Positions 5,204 through 10,511 of a stretch of 21,543 nt of DNA are shown piece after piece. The notes below the pieces were generated by a model that did no database searches, was not told the DNA's origin, and saw nothing but the letters and a program-made list of their open reading frames with translations. The DNA is taken from positions 1 to 21,543 of the forward strand of contig JAIYAJ010000434.1 of assembly GCA_027489105.1 (NCBI GenBank), given 5' to 3'. Both the position numbers and the translations under genes were made by a program. The first letter of the stretch is position 1. Every line of letters begins with the position of its first letter. The DNA comes from Zymomonas sp. Lineage in GTDB: Bacteria > Pseudomonadota > Alphaproteobacteria > Sphingomonadales > Sphingomonadaceae.

Positions 5204-5231
5204 TTGTTCAACGATTTCAAACACTTACAAT
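5204..5231 (+). promoter_or_regulatory. Candidate rightward early promoter
   Basis: TTGTTC (5204-5209), 16 bases and TACAAT (5226-5231) face the rightward gene block. The -10 box overlaps the left arm of the inverted repeat at 5230-5261, which would suit an operator. The leader to the first gene would be about 225 bases. Confidence 0.4.
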
Positions 5232-5261
5232 TCCTCACGCCAGAAAACGGTAGTGAGGAAT
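5230..5261. promoter_or_regulatory. 9-bp inverted repeat, possible operator or RNA hairpin
   Basis: ATTCCTCAC and GTGAGGAAT are perfect arms around a 14-base loop. Confidence 0.5.
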
Positions 5262-5331
5262 AGGCGGCACAACCTACGATTGATGTCTAACAAACCACGA
5301 CACACTTAAACTCCCCATTACCCAGCTATGC

Positions 5332-5361
5332 GATAAGCAGGCAAACAAACACCTGCTTATC
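5332..5361. repeat. 10-bp inverted repeat carrying the iteron 9-mer variant
   Basis: GATAAGCAGG and CCTGCTTATC flank CAAACAAACA. The arms resemble the GTAAGCAGG part of iterons 2 and 3. Confidence 0.6.
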
Positions 5362-5391
5362 AGATGGCTGGACAAGTCATCCAATCCCTGC

Positions 5392-5406
5392 TTACTTGCA
5401 GGGTAA
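5392..5406. repeat. TTACT-N5-GGTAA, one-mismatch palindrome
   Basis: Spacer TGCAG. It sits in a second overlapping palindrome, CCCTGC (5386-5391) with GCAGGG (5398-5403). Confidence 0.65.
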
Positions 5407-5463
5407 GCAACGCGGACCACCACATGCCGCGGCTTCCATCTCACCCAACGAGAGGACACCACC

Positions 5464-6198
5464 ATGACCAACGCCAACACCCAGAATGCGATCTCGCTCG
5501 CCGAAGCCCTCGCCGTGGCCGCGGATTATGGCCGCAAGGAGGGGGCCGCCGGCAACCTCAAGCACGAGATGGCCATCAAGCTGGCCGAGCTCTCGTCTGC
5601 CGGCGCGATCGACCCGGCCAAGACCTCCAGCGACATCGAGAGCTGGCACGACGCTTACCTCGCCGGTAAGCGCGGCGCCTCCTACAAGGCCGACGACGAG
5701 AACAAGAACTCCCGCGCCAAAGCCATGTCCCAGTGGCGCGCTCTCTCCCGCTGCGGTGTGCACCCCTCGACCGAAGGCGTGCGCGTCCTCGAAGACACCC
5801 TTCGCCTGACCAAGGACATGACGACCGGCCGCTCGGTCTTTCAGGGTCTGGTCGACGTCGCGGTCAAGCAGAACGAGTCCGAAGCCGCGTTCAACGACGA
5901 CGACATCACCCGCGTCCTCACGCCCAAGACCGACGAGGCCGAAGCCAAGACCGAGGCCGAGATGCTGGAGGCCGCGATTACCTCGCTCGGTAAGATCCGC
6001 GACGGTGCCGACGCCACCGACAAGACGCCTGCCCGTGCGCCCTACGCCTCGCCCGAGCTGACCGTGGCCATCGCCGCCCTCGAGAAGCGCCTGGCCGAGA
6101 TCACGCCCGCCAAGGACGTGCAGCTCGCCGCCCTGCTCACCGCCGGCGTGCCGCGCACCAAGGCCCTCAAGGCGCTGGGCATGAAGCGCGCCGCCTGA
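5464..6198 (+). CDS. Hypothetical 244-aa protein, first gene of the rightward block
   Basis: The product is acidic to neutral, helical and Ala/Lys/Glu-rich. An N-terminal region (ISLAEALAVAADYGRKEGAA) and a core around SQWRALSRCGVHPSTEGVR come before a coiled-coil-like region near residues 150-215 (DEAEAKTEAEMLEAAITSLG; VAIAALEKRLAEI). The final residues (GVPRTKALKALGMKRA) look like a small basic helix pair. GAGAGGAC lies upstream of the ATG without a palindrome. Two perfect palindromes lie inside the gene (5655, 5978) and encode YLAGK and TSLGK. I recognise no family. Its leading place after the origin region suggests an early function such as DNA binding; this is inference. Confidence 0.85.
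   Translation: MTNANTQNAISLAEALAVAADYGRKEGAAGNLKHEMAIKLAELSSAGAIDPAKTSSDIESWHDAYLAGKRGASYKADDENKNSRAKAMSQWRALSRCGVHPSTEGVRVLEDTLRLTKDMTTGRSVFQGLVDVAVKQNESEAAFNDDDITRVLTPKTDEAEAKTEAEMLEAAITSLGKIRDGADATDKTPARAPYASPELTVAIAALEKRLAEITPAKDVQLAALLTAGVPRTKALKALGMKRAA
5655..5669. repeat. TTACC-N5-GGTAA palindrome inside gene
   Basis: Perfect arms, spacer TCGCC, read as Y-L-A-G-K. Confidence 0.9.
5978..5993. repeat. TTACC-N6-GGTAA palindrome inside gene
   Basis: Perfect arms, spacer TCGCTC, read as T-S-L-G-K. Confidence 0.9.
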
Positions 6199-6212
6199 TT
6201 ACCCGCGGGTAA
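6199..6212. repeat. TTACC-N4-GGTAA, fully symmetric 14-mer
   Basis: TTACCCGCGGGTAA is a perfect 14-base palindrome directly after the TGA of the 244-aa gene. Confidence 0.9.
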
Positions 6213-6225
6213 TCCAATAGGAAGC

Positions 6226-6252
6226 CCGCCAGCGGTCGCAAGCCGCTGGCGG
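6226..6252 (+). terminator. 10-bp GC hairpin after the 244-aa gene
   Basis: CCGCCAGCGG (6226-6235) and CCGCTGGCGG (6243-6252) form a perfect stem with a 7-base loop. There is no U-tract, so termination may be partial or factor-dependent. Confidence 0.5.
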
Positions 6253-6320
6253 CTACCCACCTAGCCTGAACCCCCACCATCCCAGCCACGCGCCACCCCT
6301 GCCTCACGGCGAGGGCATGC

Positions 6321-6363
6321 GTGCAGCGATATGGCCAGTTCACCACTGGCCATATCGCTGCAC
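6321..6363 (+). other. 19-bp perfect hairpin upstream of the tRNA-like gene
   Basis: GTGCAGCGATATGGCCAGT (6321-6339) and its exact inverted copy (6345-6363) are separated by TCACC. It ends six bases before the acceptor stem of the tRNA-like gene. It may act as a terminator without a U-tract, a double-stranded processing site, or part of a larger RNA. Confidence 0.7.
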
Positions 6364-6369
6364 ACCAAC

Positions 6370-6465
6370 GCCAGCGTAGCTCAGTCGGTAGAGCGCATGG
6401 GGCCCAGCCCCATGGCCGCGGGATTATCCCGCTAATCAGCGCAGGTTCGACCCCTGCCGCTGGCA
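6370..6465 (+). tRNA. tRNA-like gene with non-standard anticodon arm
   Basis: The acceptor stem is perfect (GCCAGCG 6370-6376 with CGCTGGC 6458-6464). The D arm GCTC-AGTCGGTA-GAGC (6379-6394) and T arm GCAGG-TTCGACC-CCTGC (6441-6457) are canonical. The middle is not. A 7-bp stem CATGGGG/CCCCATG closes a 5-base loop CCCAG; drawn with a 7-base loop (GCCCAGC) the anticodon would be CCA (Trp), but U33 is missing and two bases separate it from the D stem. A 27-base variable region contains a second hairpin (GCGGGA/TCCCGC), although the D arm is of the short-variable type. Total length is 96 bases and CCA is not encoded. It could be an unusual tRNA, a tRNA mimic or a decayed gene. Confidence 0.6.
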
Positions 6466-6475
6466 GCCCAACACC

Positions 6476-6490
6476 TTACCCCTGAGGTAA
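6476..6490. repeat. TTACC-N5-GGTAA palindrome, start-associated
   Basis: Perfect arms, spacer CCTGA, GGTAA ends 2 bases before the ATG at 6493. Confidence 0.9.
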
Positions 6491-6492
6491 CG

Positions 6493-6675
6493 ATGATCGT
6501 CGACGAGATCATGAACCGTCTTCGCGCCATGCAGGCGACCAACGCCTACCGCACCGCGCACCGCCGTCACCGCTGCCGGCTCATGCGGACGTTCGGCAAC
6601 GCGATGTTCGCCCGCGATGCCCGACAGCAGCGCCGCTGCGACAGGCCCGGCCCTCGCTCTGCCCGGCTGGGGTGA
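6493..6675 (+). CDS. Small Arg-rich hypothetical protein
   Basis: The 60-residue product starts with a helix (MIVDEIMNRLRAMQATNAYR) and continues strongly basic with several His and Cys, ending GPRSARLG. The only ribosome-binding sequence is the GAGGTAA of the palindrome two bases before the ATG, which fixes the start. A bulged hairpin follows the stop (6671-6699). The basic composition would suit nucleic-acid binding. No family is recognised, and the C-terminal third could be unselected. Confidence 0.6.
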   Translation: MIVDEIMNRLRAMQATNAYRTAHRRHRCRLMRTFGNAMFARDARQQRRCDRPGPRSARLG

Positions 6676-6699
6676 GCGCTATCGCAAAGCGCTATCACC
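6671..6699 (+). terminator. Bulged hairpin after 6493-6675
   Basis: GGTG plus AGCGCT (6671-6680) pairs with AGCGCT (6688-6693) and CACC (6696-6699) around a two-base bulge. It contains one copy of the recurring CGCTATCAC 9-mer and has no U-tract. Confidence 0.35.
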
Positions 6700-6728
6700 G
6701 CGCCGAGAACCGCCTTCGCCCACCACCC

Positions 6729-6743
6729 TTACCCCGCAGGTAA
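6729..6743. repeat. TTACC-N5-GGTAA palindrome, start-associated
   Basis: Perfect arms, spacer CCGCA, 3 bases before the ATG at 6747. Confidence 0.9.
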
Positions 6744-6746
6744 GCC

Positions 6747-7049
6747 ATGAGCGACACCCACGACTTCTCCAGCAGCATCGTCGACCTGGCCTACGACGGC
6801 GTGGCCCGTGGCAAGGAGGATGAGTTCGAGCTGAACCGCCGCAAGCGGGCCTACGCCACCGCGTTGCGCTCGCTCTACGCCCGGCACCGCAAGCACATCG
6901 AGCGCGCTACCGAGCGCGGCCTGTCGGCGCTGGAGTGCGGCGAGACCACCGTCGGCTCATGCACCGCCAACGCGCTCAATGCCGGCATCACCAAGCTCGA
7001 GATCCTGGCGCACGCCAGGCTGTGCTTTACCTCCGAGGGTAACCCGTGA
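6747..7049 (+). CDS. Small protein, array family member 1
   Basis: The 100-residue helical protein ends [20 protein letters not shown] then LCFTSEGNP, matching the family pattern A-L-x-x-G-[VI]-x-x-L-E-[IL]-x-A. Upstream it has [14 protein letters not shown], the position where other members carry R-H-G-V. It is the first of about eleven diverged relatives up to 16506. The palindrome at 7027 encodes its last residues (FTSEGN), and its TGA overlaps the GTG of the next gene. Function is unknown. The start is set by the palindrome-borne ribosome-binding site. Confidence 0.8.
   Translation: MSDTHDFSSSIVDLAYDGVARGKEDEFELNRRKRAYATALRSLYARHRKHIERATERGLSALECGETTVGSCTANALNAGITKLEILAHARLCFTSEGNP
7027..7042. 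repeat. TTACC-N6-GGTAA palindrome, start-associated and coding
   Basis: Perfect arms, spacer TCCGAG. It encodes the end of the preceding gene (T-S-E-G-N) and lies 3 bases before the GTG at 7046. Confidence 0.9.
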
Positions 7050-7393
7050 ACTGCCCCGACTGCGGTGCCGACACCATCGTCGTCGACTCTCGCCGCACCG
7101 ACGACAACCACATCCGCCGGCGGCGCGCGTGCCCGGCCGGGCACAGGTTCACCACCTACGAGACCACGACACCGCCGCAGCGACCACCGCCGCAGGGGCG
7201 CAAGCGCCGGCCCCTGTCACCCCAGCAACGGGAGGTCCTGCGCGCCATCACCGCGGCGCGCACGCCCGAGCAGCGCCGCGTGGTGAACAAACGCAAGCAC
7301 CTGCGCCGCGCCGCGCGCGAAGAGTCCCGCCGCACGGGCGAGGACGTGAACCTGATCTACGCCCGCTGGGGCTGCGAATTACCGGGAGGGTAA
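7046..7393 (+). CDS. NrdR-type zinc-ribbon protein without ATP-cone
   Basis: The first 39 residues are a near copy of the NrdR zinc ribbon: C3-P-D-C6 with VVDSR, then [17 protein letters not shown], where Cys29 and probably His33 replace the second Cys pair. NrdR then has an ATP-cone; here a Pro/Arg-rich basic linker and tail follow instead ([20 protein letters not shown]). The likely role is DNA binding, for example at ribonucleotide reductase promoters or phage promoters; the target is inference. The GTG start overlaps the previous TGA. The stop TAA is the TAA of a palindrome, which also encodes the last residues (LPGG). Confidence 0.8.
   Translation: MNCPDCGADTIVVDSRRTDDNHIRRRRACPAGHRFTTYETTTPPQRPPPQGRKRRPLSPQQREVLRAITAARTPEQRRVVNKRKHLRRAAREESRRTGEDVNLIYARWGCELPGG
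7379..7393. repeat. TTACC-N5-GGTAA palindrome, supplies a stop and a start site
   Basis: Perfect arms, spacer GGGAG. Its TAA is the stop of the zinc-ribbon gene and it ends 1 base before the ATG at 7395. Confidence 0.9.
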
Positions 7394-7394
7394 G

Positions 7395-7691
7395 ATGGCC
7401 AGCGCCAAAGACGACGGCCTCAAGCATGCGACCGGTGCCGTCGCTCGTATCATCTATGACCTCCACGTATGGCGCCCGGCTGCCCGAGAGTTTGGTCGGC
7501 TGCTCGTCCCCCTGCTCGACCGCCACAACGTGCCGGCCGACGCGCACGCCAGATCCATAGCTGAGGCTTGCAGTTCCGGCGAGTACCCCGTCGTCCAGAT
7601 GGCCGCGCGTGCCGCAGCCGAAGCCGGGGTCACCCTCCTCGAGCTGGAGGCGATCGCCCGGCTCGCCGTTCGCTCTCAACCCACCACCTGA
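7395..7691 (+). CDS. Small protein, array family member 2
   Basis: The 98-residue protein shows the family features clearly: FGRLLVPLLDRHNVPADAHA in the middle, and AARAAAEAGVTLLELEAIAR then LAV near the end. Predicted all-helical and soluble with no catalytic motif. The upstream palindrome provides GGGAGGGTAA before the ATG. It is closest in layout to the member at 8061, separated from it by one unrelated gene. The array has presumably grown by tandem duplication followed by strong divergence. Function is unknown. Confidence 0.8.
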   Translation: MASAKDDGLKHATGAVARIIYDLHVWRPAAREFGRLLVPLLDRHNVPADAHARSIAEACSSGEYPVVQMAARAAAEAGVTLLELEAIARLAVRSQPTT

Positions 7692-7701
7692 GGAGATCAC
7701 C

Positions 7702-8043
7702 ATGACGCTCGACGAGATCACCGCTGCGCTCACCATCATGAGCGAGATCACCCCCAACCTGACCGACGGTGTCACCGTCGTCACCGCCACGGGCCACGAG
7801 ATCACCGGCAAGGTTACCCTGCAGGGTAGCCTGCTGCGGCTCGACTCGCTGTGCACCTGCGGGAAAACCCACCAACCCGTGTTCATCGCCTGCGAGCAGG
7901 TCGCCATGATGCGTGGCGTCGACGCCACGCGCTCCTCCCAGAGCGACATGGTCGCCGAGCTGATGAAGCGCCTCGCCGGCAAGAGCGATGACGACGAGCC
8001 CGAGGACGGGCACCGCGTCGTCGACATCAAGCGCTTCAACTAG
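7702..8043 (+). CDS. Hypothetical 113-aa protein
   Basis: I start at the ATG at 7702, with GAGGAGA at the right distance; the open frame extends upstream but would overlap the previous gene. The N-terminal half is strand-rich and includes GVTVVTATGHEITGKVTLQG and LRLDSLCTCGKTHQPVFIAC, with a C-x-C and a later Cys that might bind metal. The C-terminus is acidic. A one-mismatch palindrome encodes TLQGS inside it. It is not a member of the helical array. No family is recognised. Confidence 0.75.
   Translation: MTLDEITAALTIMSEITPNLTDGVTVVTATGHEITGKVTLQGSLLRLDSLCTCGKTHQPVFIACEQVAMMRGVDATRSSQSDMVAELMKRLAGKSDDDEPEDGHRVVDIKRFN
7814..7829. repeat. TTACC-N6-GGTAG, one-mismatch palindrome inside gene
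   Basis: Spacer CTGCAG, read as T-L-Q-G-S. Confidence 0.65.
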
Positions 8044-8058
8044 TTACCCGGGAGGTAA
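8044..8058. repeat. TTACC-N5-GGTAA palindrome, start-associated
   Basis: Perfect arms, spacer CGGGA. It abuts the TAG at 8041-8043 and ends 2 bases before the ATG at 8061. Confidence 0.9.
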
Positions 8059-8060
8059 CG

Positions 8061-8411
8061 ATGACCGACGAACGCGTTCACGACGCTCTGGCCAGACGGC
8101 TTTACGCTGTCGTGGACCACATGAGCGCCCCGAAAGAGCGCTTGGTCATGCACAAGTTTGCCGAGCTGCTGGGCCCGATACTGGCGCGGCACAGCGTGCC
8201 GGATGGCCACGAAGTTCATCTCGCTGCAGCCGACGTGGCCAAGGGTCTCTACCACGTCGGCACCACCTGTGCCTTGGCCATCAGTGCGGGGGTCACCCCG
8301 CTCGAGCTGCAGGCCATCATCGACCTCGCCATCCGCCAAGGCTCCGACCAACCCTCGCGCCAGGCGCCCTCCCATCCGGTCGGGCACACTGGCTCTTACC
8401 CAGAGAGGTAA
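8061..8411 (+). CDS. Small protein, array family member 3
   Basis: The 116-residue protein has FAELLGPILARHSVPDGHEV in the middle and TCALAISAGVTPLELQAIID then LAI near residue 90, the best match to member 2. The last 20 or so residues (RQAPSHPVGHTGSYPER) are an extension not seen in relatives. This extension is encoded by a block (8359-8411) nearly repeated in the non-coding leader at 14271-14324, so it was probably gained by capture of a leader copy. The stop TAA lies in the palindrome at 8396. Function is unknown. Confidence 0.8.
   Translation: MTDERVHDALARRLYAVVDHMSAPKERLVMHKFAELLGPILARHSVPDGHEVHLAAADVAKGLYHVGTTCALAISAGVTPLELQAIIDLAIRQGSDQPSRQAPSHPVGHTGSYPER
8359..8411 (+). repeat. 53-bp dispersed duplication, copy A (ends in a palindrome)
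   Basis: Shares CTCCCAT-CGGTCG-GCAC-CTGGCTC and the following palindrome with 14271-14324. Here it codes for the tail of array member 3. Confidence 0.75.
8396..8411. repeat. TTACC-N6-GGTAA palindrome, supplies a stop and a start site
   Basis: Perfect arms, spacer CAGAGA. Its TAA is the stop of 8061-8411 and it ends 4 bases before the ATG at 8416. Confidence 0.9.
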
Positions 8412-8415
8412 CACC

Positions 8416-8631
8416 ATGCCGCGGCCCACCACCCGCGAGCTGCCCAAGCTCTACGAGTACACCGTCACCAAGAACGACCTGGGCCGCTGGATCGTGCTCT
8501 CCAGCGTGGCTGGCGGGCACCCCGTCAAGATCCACTCCTGCAAGTCTCGGCGTGAGGCGACCACCACCGCGCGCATCCTCGCCGGCCGTGTCGGCACCGT
8601 GCGCTTCGGGAAGGATCAGGCCCAATGGTGA
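8416..8631 (+). CDS. Hypothetical 71-aa basic protein
   Basis: I choose the ATG at 8416, four bases after a palindrome with AGAGAGGTAA, over longer in-frame starts that overlap the previous gene. The product is compact and strand-rich (LYEYTVTKNDLGRWIVLSSV, then HPVKIHSCKSRREATTTAR), resembling small phage proteins that sit in an alpha/beta fold, but I cannot name it. Its end overlaps the next gene by seven bases. No catalytic motif is visible. Confidence 0.75.
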   Translation: MPRPTTRELPKLYEYTVTKNDLGRWIVLSSVAGGHPVKIHSCKSRREATTTARILAGRVGTVRFGKDQAQW

Positions 8632-8810
8632 GCAGCATCCTCTCCACCCTCGTGCAGTTCGCTGGCGCAGGGCTGTTCGCTATCACGAGCCTCGCCGTCG
8701 CCGCCGCCGGGGGCTCCTACGCTGACCGCGCTGGCGTGTGGGAAGCGCGCTGGCTGTTCTACACGGCCGTCGTGTTCGCCGGCATGGCGATCGCGCTCGC
8801 GGGGGTGTGA
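8625..8810 (+). CDS. Small membrane protein with two predicted spans
   Basis: The 61-residue product has hydrophobic segments at about residues 5-28 (ILSTLVQFAGAGLFAITSLA) and 44-61 (FYTAVVFAGMAIALAGV), joined by a short polar loop (GGSYADRAGVWEARW). The ATG overlaps the end of the previous gene (ATGGTGA), indicating translational coupling; no palindrome is needed here. An inner-membrane location is expected. It may be a holin-like or exclusion protein, or simply an accessory; none of this is provable. Confidence 0.75.
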   Translation: MVSSILSTLVQFAGAGLFAITSLAVAAAGGSYADRAGVWEARWLFYTAVVFAGMAIALAGV

Positions 8811-8813
8811 GCC

Positions 8814-9104
8814 ATGGACCGTGATGACCTGATTGATCGGTTCAAAGATCTCCTGAACGGCTTGATCGGAGACAAGACCCTGCTCGCATATAGTGGGCGT
8901 GACCCGCGCGAGTTCATCAACAACCTCACGCCTATCGCACAGCGGCATGGTGTGCTGAGCGCTCTGCAGAGCTCTGAGTACTGGCATAAATGCGCCAATG
9001 GTCGGTGGAACACGGTCGGTGTGTCCACCCTTGCCGTCGAGCTGGGCGTGACGGTCCTCGAGATCGAGGCGGTCTACCGCCTTACCTATGGGGGTAAGTC
9101 ATGA
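8814..9104 (+). CDS. Small protein, array family member 4
   Basis: The 96-residue protein contains NNLTPIAQRHGVLSALQSSE in the middle and VSTLAVELGVTVLEIEAVYR then LTYGGKS at the end. This is the R-H-G-V plus G-V-T-x-L-E-I pattern of the family. It starts three bases after the previous stop without a palindrome or strong ribosome-binding site, so coupling to the membrane gene is likely. The palindrome at 9082 encodes its last residues (LTYGGK), and the gene overlaps the next by ATGA. Confidence 0.8.
   Translation: MDRDDLIDRFKDLLNGLIGDKTLLAYSGRDPREFINNLTPIAQRHGVLSALQSSEYWHKCANGRWNTVGVSTLAVELGVTVLEIEAVYRLTYGGKS
9082..9097. repeat. TTACC-N6-GGTAA palindrome, start-associated and coding
   Basis: Perfect arms, spacer TATGGG. 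It encodes T-Y-G-G-K of the preceding gene and ends 3 bases before the ATG at 9101. Confidence 0.9.
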
Positions 9105-9376
9105 CCCGCGAGCAGATGATCGACGACATCAACCGCATGACCAACCAGTCTCATCGGGATGGCTATGAGGAGCAGTGCGAGATCATCGGCGCCAAGTTCC
9201 GCGCCGCCGTGGAGCGGCACGGCGTCAAGCTGGGATCCGATGACGAAGTGCGGCTGAGTCAACTGGAGCGCGGGAAGAAATTCGTCTGGTCCGGCACGCA
9301 CGCAATGGTCGGCGCCGGCGTGCCGGTGCTCGAGGTCTGGGCGATCGTCAAGTCTACCCTGGAGGGTAAGTCGTGA
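9101..9376 (+). CDS. Small protein, array family member 5
   Basis: The 91-residue helical protein has AKFRAAVERHGVKLGSDDEV in the middle and GTHAMVGAGVPVLEVWAIVK then STLEGKS at the end. N-terminal MTREQMIDDINRM resembles the starts of members 3 and 4. The terminal TLEGKS comes from a palindrome copy with one mismatch (9354). Neighbouring members overlap it by ATGA upstream and GTGA downstream, forming a tightly coupled run of three. Function is unknown. Confidence 0.8.
   Translation: MTREQMIDDINRMTNQSHRDGYEEQCEIIGAKFRAAVERHGVKLGSDDEVRLSQLERGKKFVWSGTHAMVGAGVPVLEVWAIVKSTLEGKS
9354..9369. repeat. CTACC-N6-GGTAA, one-mismatch palindrome, start-associated
   Basis: Spacer CTGGAG. It encodes T-L-E-G-K and ends 3 bases before the GTG at 9373. 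Confidence 0.75.
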
Positions 9377-9636
9377 ACGAAGCGCAGGCTGAACGGCTCG
9401 CTCACAAGCTGTACATGGAGCGCGTCGACGGGAAGCCCTCCAACACTCCCGAGAACCGTGCCCGCTTCGGGCTGATGCTGGAAGCACTGTTCAAGCGGCA
9501 CGGCGTCCCTCCGGCGGACCTGCTGCGCAGCCTGAAACAGGGGCGAGGCTTCATCCGCGCCTGCACCACCCATGCCCTGCAAGAGGGCGTGCCCGAGCAG
9601 GAGATCCGCGCCCTCTATGCCTTCTGCTTTACCTAG
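9373..9636 (+). CDS. Small protein, array family member 6
   Basis: The 87-residue protein shows FGLMLEALFKRHGVPPADLL and ACTTHALQEGVPEQEIRALY then AFCFT. The GTG start is fixed by the overlap with the previous TGA and by GGAGGGTAA in the palindrome. The final T and the TAG stop lie inside the palindrome at 9629. It is all-helical with no motif beyond the family pattern. Confidence 0.8.
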   Translation: MNEAQAERLAHKLYMERVDGKPSNTPENRARFGLMLEALFKRHGVPPADLLRSLKQGRGFIRACTTHALQEGVPEQEIRALYAFCFT

Positions 9637-9643
9637 GAGGTAA
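9629..9643. repeat. TTACC-N5-GGTAA palindrome, start-associated
   Basis: Perfect arms, spacer TAGGA, which contains the TAG stop of 9373-9636. It ends 2 bases before the ATG at 9646 and presents AGGAGGTAA. Confidence 0.9.
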
Positions 9644-9645
9644 CG

Positions 9646-9855
9646 ATGAACAAGCCGATCCAGCAGGAGCTGTTCAAGGTGAGCCAGGCGGTCCCGCCGG
9701 TCACCGAGAGCTGGTTCCTCGTCATGCCCGGGCGCAAGGGCCCGGTCTATCTCCGCTTCGCCTCGCGTGCCGGGCTCGACTACCACATCGCCGCCCGGCG
9801 CCGGAACCTCATGAGTGCACCGCTGTATGCGCTGCACGTTTTACCGAGGGGGTAA
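9646..9855 (+). CDS. Hypothetical 69-aa protein
   Basis: The product (TESWFLVMPGRKGPVYLRFA, then GLDYHIAARRRNLMSAPLYA) is a small mixed alpha/beta protein, not a member of the helical array, inserted between two members. Both its start site and its stop are in palindromes: the TAA stop is that of the copy at 9841, which also encodes L-P-R-G. No family is recognised. Confidence 0.75.
   Translation: MNKPIQQELFKVSQAVPPVTESWFLVMPGRKGPVYLRFASRAGLDYHIAARRRNLMSAPLYALHVLPRG
9841..9855. repeat. TTACC-N5-GGTAA palindrome, supplies a stop and a start site
   Basis: Perfect arms, spacer GAGGG. Its TAA ends 9646-9855 and it lies 3 bases before the ATG at 9859. Confidence 0.9.
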
Positions 9856-9858
9856 GTC

Positions 9859-10155
9859 ATGACCGACGTTGAAGGCTATATGTCGGAAAGCGAGCGTATG
9901 ATCGACGACGCCACCGACAGGTTCTACTCCTTCACTCATGGCGCTATGACAGACGCCCGGCCGTTCCTGTGGCCGCGGTTGGTCGAGGCAATGCGCCGGC
10001 ATGGCATCTCGCCACCGGATGGCATGAGTGCTGAGTGCAACCAGTCCACGTTCACGACCTGCATGGAGGTGCACTACCTGGGTGTCACCGCGCTCGAGAT
10101 CGCCGCTGCATGCGCGCTGGCCGAGCAAGATTACCTGAGGAGTAAGGCTCGATGA
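9859..10155 (+). CDS. Small protein, array family member 7
   Basis: The 98-residue protein has LWPRLVEAMRRHGISPPDGM and CMEVHYLGVTALEIAAACAL, a clear family match with R-H-G-I in place of R-H-G-V. The N-terminal third is acidic and unlike other members. It overlaps the next gene by ATGA (10152). A one-mismatch palindrome encodes DYLRSK at its end. Function is unknown. Confidence 0.8.
   Translation: MTDVEGYMSESERMIDDATDRFYSFTHGAMTDARPFLWPRLVEAMRRHGISPPDGMSAECNQSTFTTCMEVHYLGVTALEIAAACALAEQDYLRSKAR
10131..10145. repeat. TTACC-N5-AGTAA, one-mismatch palindrome, start-associated
   Basis: Spacer TGAGG; ends 6 bases before the ATG at 10152. Confidence 0.7.
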
Positions 10156-10502
10156 ACCAGGGCGCGATCATTACCGCTCTGGGTAACGCTGACCGCGAGC
10201 GGCTGATGCGGTTCGGCAAGCTCATGCACGTCGCCCTCAAGGGCATCCCCCGCCTCACCCATGCGCAGCGTAAGGAGATCCCCAAGGGTGGCCGTTACAC
10301 CCGTGGCACCTACCGTCGCAACGCCATGCAGGCGTGGCGCCCGGTCGCTGAAGGCAAAATGTGGGGCGGCGCGAGGGGGTACTTCGTACACCTGCCGGAC
10401 CACACCCACCGCAAGCTCGCGCAGGGCCTGTTCGCTCAGGCTATCCTCAGCGGTGTCCCCGAGGAGCGCGCCGTCGGCATCGCGGCGATCGCCCTTACCT
10501 GA
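10152..10502 (+). CDS. Small protein, distant array family member 8
   Basis: The 116-residue protein is longer and basic in its first two thirds (LTHAQRKEIPKGGRYTRGTY RR region). It ends LAQGLFAQAILSGVPEERAV then GIAAIALT, which fits the family C-terminal pattern loosely. A perfect palindrome lies inside near its start (TALGN, 10171) and another holds its TGA stop (10495). The central part resembles nothing I can name. Membership in the family is less certain than for members 1-7. Confidence 0.75.
   Translation: MNQGAIITALGNADRERLMRFGKLMHVALKGIPRLTHAQRKEIPKGGRYTRGTYRRNAMQAWRPVAEGKMWGGARGYFVHLPDHTHRKLAQGLFAQAILSGVPEERAVGIAAIALT
10171..10186. repeat. TTACC-N6-GGTAA palindrome inside gene
   Basis: Perfect arms, spacer GCTCTG, read as T-A-L-G-N at codons 8-12. 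Confidence 0.9.
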
Positions 10503-10509
10503 GAGGTAA
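10495..10509. repeat. TTACC-N5-GGTAA palindrome, start-associated
   Basis: Perfect arms; spacer TGAGA contains the TGA stop of 10152-10502. It ends 2 bases before the ATG at 10512. Confidence 0.9.
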
Positions 10510-10511
10510 CC

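Larger units (their letters stand above)
4757..5463. other. Gene-free AT-rich region with iterons: candidate replication origin and early control region
   Basis: About 700 bases hold no convincing gene. The region contains three 32-bp direct repeats at 49-50 bp spacing, a 15-bp perfect inverted repeat, AT-rich TTCTATA tracts, and further perfect inverted repeats at 5230-5261 and 5332-5361. The 9-mer GTAAGCAGG from iterons 2 and 3 reappears as ATAAGCAGG at 5333-5341 and inverted at 5352-5360 and 5387-5395. Clustered iterons beside AT-rich DNA are the usual look of a replication origin; the initiator is not identified. I see no DnaA box of good quality, so the DnaA-like protein is not obviously its binder. 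Confidence 0.55.
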
